64,000 bases of DNA from Litomosoides sigmodontis. Taxonomy: Eukaryota > Nematoda > Chromadorea > Rhabditida > Onchocercidae. The notes beneath the pieces were generated by a model. That model was given only the letters and a program-made list of their open reading frames with translations, ran no database searches and was not told the origin of the DNA. The stretch spans positions 4,113,865 through 4,177,864 of the forward strand of contig OY718806.1 in NCBI GenBank assembly GCA_963070105.1, given 5' to 3'. The position numbers were made by a program, and so were the translations under genes. Positions 26,601-37,687 of the stretch are shown here, in pieces; the first letter of the stretch is position 1, and each line of letters begins with the position of its first letter.

Positions 26601-28013
26601 GATTTCGGCAATAAAATAAGGTTTGCAAAATTAACCTTCGATATCGACAGCGATATGCTCACGCTTAATAGTTCGGATGACATTTGTTCGTTTTGCTTCG
26701 CGATAGAGCCAGAAAACAGATGGCTTTGGCATTCCATACGGAGCATCACATCGGATACTCAAACTTTGCCCTTCATCTACTACCAATGGACGCACACCTC
26801 GGGATGCAAAGTGATCAAGCACTGAATTCATTCAATGATAAATCTACGAATTTTTCCAGGTCCAATTGTATTTTTCTAAATCACTTAAACATTAACTCTA
26901 AATTTTCATGCCATCTTCATTGCACCTCCAAATAGGTGATGATTACCTCCAATTTGCACATGAAGTTTGTTGGAAACAGCAGTGCCAAAAATATTTGAAG
27001 CGTGGCACTGATAATAACCCTGATCGCTGTCTTGAGCATCATTAATTATTATATTACCGCTTTGGAATTGTTTTTCCCATGCAATTCGATGGCCGTCAAC
27101 CTTCAATCTTTTCCCATCCTTAAACCACTCATACCTGGAAATAACAATAAGGTTAAAATGTTTGACAGGTTTGCGAAGCATACATCTGCGATACCTCATT
27201 TTTGCCGCACGACTGATGGCTTTCAGCAGTCATTTTGTTTAGAACATCTCTTTCAACTTACTAATTTTACCAAACTTTGTAGGAAATTTTGGCGGATTTT
27301 AGGTGCAACTATTCTCTATCAGAACTTTCTTTCTCTTTCAGATTAAGAACCGCTCATGACGTTAAACATCAGTGGGAACATTTGTACTGAAATGAACAAA
27401 GGTCAAAGAGAGTTTGTTCGAATAGAAGAGCCCGCAAGCGTTTGAATTCATAAAATGCCTTCCGATGATTTTATATAAAAAAAAAACTTTCAACTGACGT
27501 TTCTGGATCACCAGTAGCGTGGCACGGGAGAATAAATTTATCACGTGCAACACCGGTTCTGTTCCCTTGCAACCATACTTCGCCACCATTTTCTGAATCC
27601 AATTTTGGTGGGCCTCAAATTTATTTATGATTACAAAGAACGAAAACATGAATAAATCACAGTTGGTCATTGGTCTCAGCCACTAGAAATTCCGTATCTT
27701 AGTTCGATAATTGTTTCTAACTGCAGTTATTATGTGTAAATGATTGATCACCCAAAAATGGATTAAACTTCGTTTTAAAGAACATGTACGAAACATATAG
27801 TGGACTGAAATTATCCTTATCAGAAGTAAGATCGCTGTTAATACTAATTTGAGCTTTTAATTTTGCTTTGCTTATTCTTGTAGCTGAAGTTTCGTACATG
27901 TTCTCTAAAACGTTTGTTTTTAAAATTAAAATCTGAAAATTGAACAAACCAAGTGCACTGGTGAAAACAACAAGCTGAAAGAACGAACATAAGCGAATAG
28001 ATAGCGTATTCAT
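20643..28013 (-). CDS. L1CAM-family cell adhesion receptor, LAD-2-like (6 Ig, 5 FnIII, TM, short tail)
   Basis: Single-pass neuronal adhesion receptor of the L1/neuroglian family. Twenty-four minus-strand exons were read, about 1185 aa. Signal peptide MNTLSIRLCSFFQLVVFTSA (exon 27950-28013); Ig1 27488-27613 and 26947-27134; Ig2 26636-26821 and 26402-26572; Ig3 26202-26301 and 25869-26056; Ig4 25541-25672 and 25109-25261; Ig5 24722-24882 and 24499-24619; Ig6 24224-24383 and 23943-24061; five FnIII from 23763 to 21248; TM and tail 20643-20812. Family marks: GPTHFIRVPTP-like linker, LSPWVNYTFRVIARNSRGES, YEWFKDGKRL, and YxC cysteines with DxGxY in the Ig domains. The tail is only about 27 residues (from CCCERQRSNKYSAKQKELE to GNQ-stop), with no FIGQY motif, as reported for C. 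elegans LAD-2. Two junctions are irregular: the acceptor at 26573 ends CG, and exon 27488 leaves one base too few. Family call firm; LAD-2 orthology inferred. Confidence 0.88.
27771..27912 (-). repeat. 24-bp inverted repeat in intron 1 of the L1CAM-like gene
   Basis: Arms 27771-27794 and 27889-27912 are reverse complements except at one position, separated by 94 bases. The sequence around GAACATGTACGAAAC is shared by both arms. On the minus strand, which is the host gene's sense strand, the single mismatch becomes a G-U pair, so the pre-mRNA could form an unbroken 24-bp stem. It may be a small MITE-like insertion or a structured intron element. Confidence 0.8.
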
Positions 28014-28981
28014 CGCTGGCCACTAATATTATTGCTAGAAAAAATTCAATTACAAATTTGAAAAATGAAGATATAAAAACGTAAACATTTATAAACTAGT
28101 TCTAAATAATCTAAACTAATTTAAAGGGTATTTTGACAAATAGAATTTAAATGAATGAGTGTTATTAATTTATAGTTGGTATTTGAATTTTAAAAATCGT
28201 AGGAAGAAAGTAAGAAGTGAACAAATTAATGATTTAAAAGACTTTTGTTAGCTTTTATTGTTGGGAATGCCCGTCTAAATTGTTTTTTTAATAAGACTAT
28301 TTAAATGGCTCTAATTAAATGTCTTCGCAAGTTAACTCAACAGTTGCCTGTTACAGCAAAATTTACTGCCAACCATTTAGTGTAAAAGGCGAGTTATTGA
28401 ATTGTCTTCATGCAAAGTCGCTTGGTTTTGAATCAACAAATTATATTGAAATGTGATAATCTTAAGCTTTTCTACATTAAAAACCAATTTTGCTGACAAA
28501 ATTTGCTTTTTCCGAATACTCATGCTATTATATGGTTTGCATACACATGACCAAACCAAATTTAAATTTAAATTCAAAGATTTGTATTTTAAAGGCAACT
28601 GTTTTGAAGTTTTCTCAGATGTTATCTCCCAGTCTGATAATAATTAATCCTTTCATTATTCAAGTTCAGTTAGCTCTTTCTTACTTTCACGCAAAGCATT
28701 TTTCCATGAATGACTTCTCTACGAATATCGATGCGCAGAGCAGTTGTTTTTAATTATACATTTTTTGAATTGAGATTTTGGAAGAAGTGAAGGAGGTAGC
28801 ATGGCCGCGACAGGGAAATATTAGATTTATTGCTCTGCGAGGAATTGCTACTTTCGTTTCAGATGCATCAATAGTTGCTAGCTGACTAAGTGCGTACTTC
28901 CTTCTAATTGACAAATTCTCTCAAGCACAAAGCACAAGCTAAGCTTCAAGCATTATTTCTATTACCAACATAGCAGAACCT

Positions 28982-29013
28982 CCCCCCTCCACCCCCTTTC
29001 GCCCCGCACCCCC
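28982..29013 (-). promoter_or_regulatory. G-quadruplex-forming tract (minus strand)
   Basis: On the minus strand this reads as G-runs of 5, 4, 5 and 6 separated by loops of 3, 5 and 4 bases, matching the G3+N1-7 quadruplex pattern with room to spare. It stands out in AT-rich surroundings about 1 kb upstream of the minus-strand L1CAM-like gene. A regulatory role is speculation. Confidence 0.6.
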
Positions 29014-29736
29014 TCCTTAAAGGTATGGTTTTGTGCCATGTTTTATAAATGATTACTTTTCGGTTCACACTTCAATCGTACCTTCAACTTTCATCGTTTG
29101 CAAAAAAGAAAACTTACAATGAAATTATTCCACCATTAATTTTTGTAAAAGTCAAGAAAAATATTGTTTTAAAATCTGAGTTGAAGAGCTCACTTTAAAA
29201 GTTGCGGATGAAATTATTTTTTAAGCAAAAATTTTAACCTAATATATAAGTAATGATGGTTATGCAAATTCTGATAGAGGGACAAATTGTTATAGCTAAA
29301 TTTAATTTAATATTGCGATCACCTGGAGTTTGGAAACAATGAGCGGATGCCAGAAGCTTCTACCTTCACGCAGGTCAAGTACGCACGACGAGGGGTCATG
29401 CATTCATAATTGTTACATCATAGATTGTTATCAAGCTGCTTCGATCCAACTTTCCAGCTAGGCTGGAAATGATGAAAAATGAAATGCAAAGGGTTGAATT
29501 TGTAAAAATTAAATGGAACTGATAATAATTTGCCAAACCACCTCTTAGACGAAACTTTAAGCTCCCGTCTGTATGATAATATAACACACATTTATTTCAC
29601 AAATAATTCAATTTCCACTTTGAGGCTTTAATTTTATACAGCAAATTTTTCAAATAATTCCTCGTAGAAGCTGAACTGAAATTTTGGTAATTAGCTGTGA
29701 TACAAACTAAAACAACAATAACAACAACGGTAAAAT

Positions 29737-30066
<330 letters not shown>

Positions 30067-30461
30067 TAAAGTAGTGCAATAGGACATATAATAATGTAAA
30101 ACACAAGTTAAGGAATGAAATAAATAAATTTAATGAAAATAGATAGAAAGTAGACAAGAAATAAATGAAAGAATAAACTTTAAGTAACAGAAATCAATCT
30201 AAAGACTTATTTTTCATGCTTTTTGAGCCTAGCAACGAATTGGAGGATTGAAGGAAGTGATAGGGTAATGCAGGGAAGAACTGCAAGTGGAAGTTAAAGT
30301 ATGGCCAAGTTCGTGTAGGTTTTAGTGAGGCAAAGCAATGCGCTGGCTGTGCCCCAATTGAGATTTTCAGAAACTCAGAAAGGAATGGGAGGTTGCTTAG
30401 GCTTCGATTCCCCTGAAATAGCCCCTTCTTCGCTCACACCTACTCAGTGGTCACATTATCA

Positions 30462-30492
<31 letters not shown>

Positions 30493-30496
30493 AGCA
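30462..30496. repeat. Short CAT/CAG compound triplet repeat
   Basis: About seven CAT units run into about five CAG units. No coding context was recognised. Confidence 0.85.
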
Positions 30497-32688
30497 TATC
30501 TTTCCGTGAAATGGACGACGCATGATTTTAAAAAACGGTCAGATATCATGAATCGTAAATCTGGATCATGACATCGATACAGCTGTGTATTCATTCAGCT
30601 TATTTGTTTCGCTATTAAATTCTAAAGAAAAAAATTTTGAACATAATTTCATTTTAATCCAACCATCTTTGTTTAATTTTTTCTCTCTGTTTTATAAACT
30701 TAATTTAATCGTACTTATAAGAAAATTGATCCGATACTAATAGAGGTAGAAATAATTTGTTACATGTGAATGCGCTGAGACGTAAATTATGCGCACAAAT
30801 CCCACGATTAAAATCAAAATGTTCAGCTAGTTGATAAGAACATTGCAATATAATATCACACAAGTTAAAATCTAAACAAGGAATTAATGAAAATTAGCAC
30901 GCCCAACTATGCACAATGCTGCAGATATGATCTGTTAAACATTCACATCCTTGAAGTTCTAACGAATTATTTTTAGATTTGACCCGTTCATCGTTCGACT
31001 AAAATTCCGTGTCCAATCAAACACCAATATCACGCGGACCTTTTTTCTTAAAGGCTATTACCAAAGTAGATTTCTGGTGATAAGTAATGGAATGAAGAAA
31101 AACAACGTTTTTTGGTTGATGCCATTTTACATTTCCAAAATGTGTTAAATAATTGCTCATTGACTGATGCTCCTAACTTATTCAAATGCATTGTCATACG
31201 AGTAGTATTAATATGAAAAAGCAAACCTTCACAAAACAACATGTTAAAGGATTTCAAAAAATTGCTTTACACTTCAATAGCAGCAGGCTAAGGTTGAAAT
31301 GCCAAACTGTGTTGATTAGGTGAAATGCGCAGCGCATATGCATATGCAGGACTCTTTGAGTATTGTCAGCAATGGCAAATACTGCGAAACTAGCATTACT
31401 CAGCCGCATGCATTAATGAGACTTCTTCATGCGCTGATCAGAAACGATGTAACGGAAAATAATAACATCAAAGTTTTCATTTTGGGGATTGGAACGAAGT
31501 GTTTTAAAATCCATTTGATAAATGATGTTAGCCAAGTTACCGTCCTTGTGCAATTGGTGGAATGCCTAGGAAGCTGAAGACAATGCGTCTTATTAGAAAG
31601 ATATGGAAAAGTAGCAAATTTCATCGCACTGGCTGAGAACGGGAGGGAGAGAGAGTAGAACCGATGAATTATAATGTGAAGGAGCACAGTGCTTCCTTAT
31701 GTCAGTCACCAAAAGCAAATTTCGACAAATAAGATTTAACAAGGCAACACAGAAGACTGGCAACAGAATGCTTAGGCTCAGGACGAATCTATAGCAGAAT
31801 TTTATTAAATGATGCTGCTTTTCTAAGTTAGAAGTCGGCCTTTTTTGATCCGATTGACAATGGAGGATAATTAGCACAGTGACTGACAAGATATACCAAA
31901 TTACGGTATAATTGTAATTAATTTTTAAGAAGTTAACTAGTCCTTTGTGAAGTCTGTTTATATGATTTCTATGGTCCCCTCGGAATTATCATTCATATTA
32001 GCTAGGCTGATAGTGGAAAGCTAAGTTAAGTGTGCTTTGGCGGTAAATTGTTTCGTTGAGATTTCGTAGCCCATATGTGGAAGCTCTTATATAAAGTGTG
32101 TGGGTGTGGTTTGAACTTATCCTGCTTTTTTTTCATAACTGTGTTGTTAGCTTTATGCCACTGAAGGAAAATTATTAAGTTAAAAAAGTTATTTAAAATA
32201 CACGGGAAACAAATAGGCAGGTTCCCTGAAGAGTTCATTTGCAGATGATGTAAATTAGTAAGGGAGAAGGAGCAAATAGTAGAAGAGGAGAACCTGAGCC
32301 ATGCCGAGAAATTTAGAATTTCAAAATTACAGCATTTTGAGAAGCAGCAACGAGTTTGAAATCAGCTCAAAGCTGAATTTATTTCAAGTATGCTAAACGA
32401 TTGTGTTGAGGAACTTGAGAAAGAGGCACTTTAGCGAAATAACAGAACCCTTTTTACTTCTTTTCTCCTCCAAGAATAAAAATTGAAAGAAAGGAATGGA
32501 AGTGTAGTTGATGTCTGTACACTTTATTTCTACGAAAATCCTTGATAAACTGAATCGTCAAACAACATGCAAAACAAAAGCAAGCGATTTGAAAAATTAG
32601 AAATTCTCAGTGAGAGAAATTCCCAATGTCGGGAATAAATTATGAATGAAAATTGTGCCAGCTCTTCGTACAATTATTTGCTTGTTTA

Positions 32689-32819
32689 TCAGCAGCTCCT
32701 CGTCTTGCTGATCACTGCTCCACAGGTCCTTTGGTCATACTGAACAACTGTTAGACTCCACATACAATGTCCATCACTCTGACCACTACGAACTGAATAT
32801 TTACTACGGCCTGTCTCAT
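32689..32819 (-). CDS. Possible terminal exon of an unrecognised minus-strand gene
   Basis: The acceptor TTTGCAG (minus strand) at 32820 opens a 43-codon frame containing DETGRSKYSVRSGQSDGHCM, WSLTVVQYDQRTCGAV and ending TRSC-stop (TGA 32689-32691). Its composition is unlike the surrounding AT-rich noncoding sequence, which favours coding. No upstream exon could be linked, and I do not recognise the family. It could be the end of a gene with large introns, a remnant, or chance. Confidence 0.3.
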
Positions 32820-34853
32820 CTGCAAATAACTATGAAAAAGCAACTATGTTATTTAAATTTATCTGAATTTACACGATTTCAATAGAAATTTTAGTAAAAA
32901 ATCTTAGTGGTAGTATACGAAGACCCTAAGTCGAGAAAAGGTGAATGCAAATTACAATAAAAGTGAAATTTTCAGTGCTTTTAAATCACTGGACAAGTGT
33001 TTATTTGCATTGCATAAGTGTTTTTTTTTTTTAATTTTGCGGATGAAGAAAGTAAAGAGATTTCCGTCATGATGAAGGAGTAATGAAAGCTACAAATGTA
33101 GATTTGACGTGTATTTTAAAAAACAAATACATTCCAGATAATTTGTATACAGTAAATGATGTCCTTTTTCTGTCCAGAAATATCAGTCTAGCCCGATTAT
33201 TATTTTGCATATGGATAGATAAATGAATTAAATTGAAAAGTTGAAAAAACAAAGATAATTTTCAAGTGAATAGTTGAAACAACTAGAATTTTTGAGGAAC
33301 GTATGCTGGGCAATTTTTTATCCTTTCATCACGAATGAACTATGTAGACTTTACAAAATAAAAAACGAAGTTCATTGTTTTACAGATGCACTCCAGCAAT
33401 CATTTTTTGAAGTTGTGTATCACCATAAATTGCTTTTACTTTCAATCGGTTTAGCTTGCCCAGTTTTAAACGGTATTTCTCAGCGTCCGAATGTTTCTGC
33501 TAATGATCATTTGATCAGAATCAATGTAATATTAATAAATTTTCAATATCGTCTTACATTATGATCCTCGTTTAAATTTATTTGAACATAGTCATTTATT
33601 TTTAAAATTTTACTGATCTTGGAAAAACTTGGATGAAATCAATCTTTGGAATAAGAGCTAATGAAAGCTGAATTTCAGAACTTTGATGTTGTTTTTACAA
33701 AATATAACTGGAAATTTCATGCTAAATATCGAATTCACTCGAAGAGTAAGTGGAGAAGAAAAATATGGCCTGACGCATGACTGATCCCAAAGGATTTCAG
33801 ACAGAATATCAACATCCATAAAAAAATAGTCGCCAGTTGCACTTCAACTCCAAATAAAATCAACTCACATTATTTATATAAACCTCAGGTAATATGTCAC
33901 ATCTTTTTGTAGCTAAATTTAGAAAAACATGCAGTCTACTTACTAAACAGAAATTACAAATTACTTATAAGTTATTCCTGATCAGGCATTATAAACCGTA
34001 CAAGTAGGATCATTACAATCTATTTAGGGAATTATGCGAACGGAACTCCAAAACAAAACTTGTTATTGAATTTTTTTCACAAATGGGCGTAATATTAAAA
34101 TGTTTCCTTTTGAAAGGTGCAAGATTTAAAACAGGAAGGAATTTGACAATATCAGTAATGAAAATTGATTAGTTTAAAATTGGATCTTTGGGACATTACA
34201 GGTGCATTGTAACGGAATAGTTTACGAATGGACGCTAACAAAGAGACCGCCATCTTGCTTGATTTGCTTTATGAGAAATAAACCACGGTGTTCATTGCAA
34301 GCTCCCAGCAAAGGTCAGAATGTGCTCTTGAATCTTTCATCTGAGAAGTTAATTAGACTACCAGTAAATTAATTGGAGTCTTGTTATATCCCAAATTGAA
34401 GTTAGTGCATTTTTATAATTTTAATAGCCTAAATTTGTATATTTGTTAGTCTACCAAGCTCTTAAGACTTCTAGTTTGTTTTTTTAATTGACTTCTCTGA
34501 TTTAAGCTTCTTATTAATATCAAGTTTTTGGGCAACTTAGTTTTATAATTGCCACGTTTAAATAGTTTTATGGTTTGATATGAACGTAGCTAATTTAGAA
34601 GAAATGGAAGAAATGTGAACTGGAATAGCAATCTTCGGGAAAAATCACTTCGTCATATTCCCTGTAGTGAAAATTAATGTTTTTCATCAGTAATAATTGT
34701 GTTTCTTTCATACAAAAACTGAGATACTTTTAATAAAAAGTATGTAGCTAGTGAAAGAAGAAAAAACCAGGACAGAATGATAAAAGAATTTACATGAAGA
34801 CAATGTCATGATAATACAACCATATAATAAATTCATTTTCACATATAAAATTG

Positions 34854-36121
34854 TCAAAGTAAGAACTGAAAAGTGCCATTGCCGCTTTCCTTAACCGATG
34901 GTACTGCTAGCAGAGAAGTATTATGGGCCGTACCTTGAATAGGTTGACTGTTTGATGGGAAGAATGGATTCTGAGGGAATCCGAAACCGAACGGTTCAGT
35001 GAATGGCACTTCCTACAAAGCGATTAGCCAATTACTTCAAGTTGGAGAAAGCTTAAATTTAGTATATTTAAATTCAACATTTGTGCAAATTATATAACCA
35101 AACAATAGAATACAATTTTCAATATCACAAAAATGTTTTTTACAAAAGCTCACCAACTGCTTGAAGAAGTTTTCCGCTTGCTGTTCTCTCAGTCGACGCT
35201 CTTCTTCTTTTTTCCGATAATACGAAGCAAATTCATTTTTACTCACAATGCCATCACCTACGTCTAGCCAAATAAGAGTGGATACTTTGTTACATCGATA
35301 TTAAAATAACATTCGGTTAATTAAGAATTATGAATAATAAGCAGCTTTGCTAGCAGGCTTTTTAACATGAAACGCTTCGTAGATAAATTTCATAGATAAA
35401 GAAACTTAAAATTTTTTCGCTCTTCAGTCAGAAGAGAAAAAATTCTTTGACAAAAAGATATTTCAGAAACAAATAAACAAATACCATTTAAATCTTGTCT
35501 GTGATATAATTTCGATTTATTCTCAATGTATGGCCGATCTGCTAATATAAATTCTGCAAATGTAATTTGCTGATCACCATTTGCATCGATACGTCTAAAC
35601 TCTGAATAACGAAATTTTGAATAACTATAATCTGTAATTGAAAATAATGAAACTAGGAATGATACATTTTTTGGCGAATAAAAATTTTTGGTGAAGTTCA
35701 CATAATTAATTGTAAATCAAAATACCTTTTTGAATCAAAATAATAAGGCGAAAGTTCTTCAGAGATTAATGCACTTATTTGTATTACAAAAATCATGAAA
35801 AGAAAATATAAGGAAAGCTGCTGGAACATCACAGATAATTGAAGTGAAAGACATTTCTATGAAATCGAAAACTATCACTTTTCAGTATGTTTTTAAATTA
35901 TATCAAACTAAAATCTCTGAATACAAACCATCAAATCTCGGGCTAAAATCATCAGCAGGTATGGGAGTAATTTCAACAGGTAGTGGTAGAGCCTGTGCAT
36001 TCAAAACGGACGCTGATGAAGGAAGAGCTGCAGCTGCGATTGTTTCTAATTTCTTTTCACCAATGATTATTTCCACAGTGAACAATAAAACTATGAACGA
36101 TTTCATACATAACTTTTTCAT
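34854..36121 (-). CDS. Secreted two-EF-hand calcium-binding protein
   Basis: Four minus-strand exons, 35929-36121, 35485-35601, 35154-35257 and 34854-35012, give 190 aa in phase. The N terminus MKKLCMKSFIVLLFTVEIII is a signal peptide. EF-hand 1 has a canonical loop DANGDQQITFAE. EF-hand 2 is DLNGDGIVSKNE if the acceptor at 35258 is used; the acceptor six bases upstream would insert two residues and spoil the loop. A charged helix (RKKEEERRLREQQAENFFKQ) follows, then a Phe/Pro/Asn-rich tail (FGFGFPQNPFFPSNS) ending QFLL. There is no HDEL-type retention signal, so secretion or vesicle lumen is likely rather than a reticulocalbin-like ER role. An in-frame ATG lies upstream at 36163; 36121 was chosen because it gives the better signal peptide. 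Exact family not identified. Confidence 0.8.
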
Positions 36122-36740
36122 GGTTAGTGCTGCTGAAAGAACTATCTGATTGAAGAAAAGCACCCATCCTTTTCGTCGATATTTCAGAATGATTTTAAAA
36201 ATCTACAAATAATTGAAATATTTGTGTTAAATTACTCCTCACAAAATTGAGTATAAATCAATGTTACAATGCAACTAATTTATCACAATATTCTTCAGAA
36301 AACTGTTATTGATTTAAAAAATTTTTGTTAATAAATAAAACCAATGGATATAATCAAATACAAGGACTGTTGAGCTGAGGAGTTTATAAATCGGTCAGTC
36401 CACTATTGTAACATTTATATAGCTAATTTTTGCTCTTATACAACAGTCGCCCAAGCCGATATCATAACTTTTTGTTGTGTAGTCGCGGAAAAGTAATTGG
36501 TGTTAGAAAGGCTGTAATTTCCCATTAAACAATCTCCGTCCCACATTTGCACTAATTAACATATTTTCACGTTTCTTTTCATCACATTAGATGAATCCTT
36601 TCAATTGTACATCTTTCATTCCACGCGCATTATAAAATTAACGGGTTGTTTTTCAGCTTAAATTCTTTTCTTTCAAGCACATTTTCAGTATCTCTGCAAG
36701 TTGAAAAACTTTTATGTCAACTAGTCATATCAATTCCTAT

Positions 36741-37607
36741 TCATGACGCCGTAGGTGAAACGAAATTATACGACACACCATACGGACTATATGCCATACA
36801 TACTGCATCCATATCCAAACTATCTTGTTCGTCATTGTAACTTTTTTCAATCCCCAGGTCCTTCAACTATACCACGTGGCCTTTCCACTATTACTGATTT
36901 ACTTCTCTGATCAACGACATAAGGACAAGAGCAGATTTCAACAAATGGAACACTACTAACAAGCTGAAGAATTAATTTAGGAAAAACCACAGCCTGAGCA
37001 AAACTCTACGATTTCTTTCCTGTGTACGTATGCTTCTCGTATTGGCTTAACTTGTAACTTTTCCTTATCAAACTAATTTGTGAACTACTTTTAATTTTGA
37101 AATTCAAAAACCTAATTGGTCATCACTTCAACCTAGAAATTAACGAGTGCCTCTATCAAAATTTTGACGGTATACATTGCCGTATATTACAAACCTCTCA
37201 AAGTCAGAATTTTACCACAGTTTCACTGCGCCTTATTTTTATTTTCAACGTTTACAAAATTGAACTCTGTAAATGTTGCTTACACAGCATGTGCATATGC
37301 AAAAATCTCGAAAAGTGAAGATTGGATTAGTGATATGAATTTACTTCTTTCTGCTTCAAAAACATTTATTTTTTGATCAAAACAATTTTAAAATAAGTCA
37401 AAATCCATTAACGGTGACCGCAAAAACAAATTTTATGGATATATCTAACCTTTTAACTTGCCTCTACAACTTTTTTACTTTTTTGATGGCGTCTTCACTA
37501 GGAACGGCTCCAGCTGCTATATGCAAAAAATTTCCTATTTTTTTTAATAATAAAGGAATTAAACTTGGATAAAGCTGTACAGTCTTAATTATGCTGTGAT
37601 TTTCCAT
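36741..37607 (-). CDS. Unrecognised 100-aa protein, second cistron downstream of the SET gene
   Basis: Three minus-strand exons, 37479-37607, 36873-36963 and 36741-36823, join with GT-AG introns in perfect phase to a 100-residue protein. It starts MENHSIIKTVQLYPSLIPLL and ends YGVSYNFVSPTAS-stop, with CSCPYVVDQRSKSVIVERPR in the middle. It has no signal peptide, TM or known motif that I can name. The frame is open upstream to an acceptor ATAATCAG at 37647-37648, only 40 bases downstream of the SET gene stop, as expected for a trans-spliced second cistron. The alternative, that these exons belong to an alternative 3' end of the SET transcript, is not excluded. The 49-base intron between exons 2 and 3 is short but normal for nematodes. 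Confidence 0.6.
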
Positions 37608-37687
37608 GTAGCAACCGATTCGCGAGACAATGAATGAATTTAAAAACTGATTATTGAAGAAAAGATGAATAACGCCGAGGTGATATG

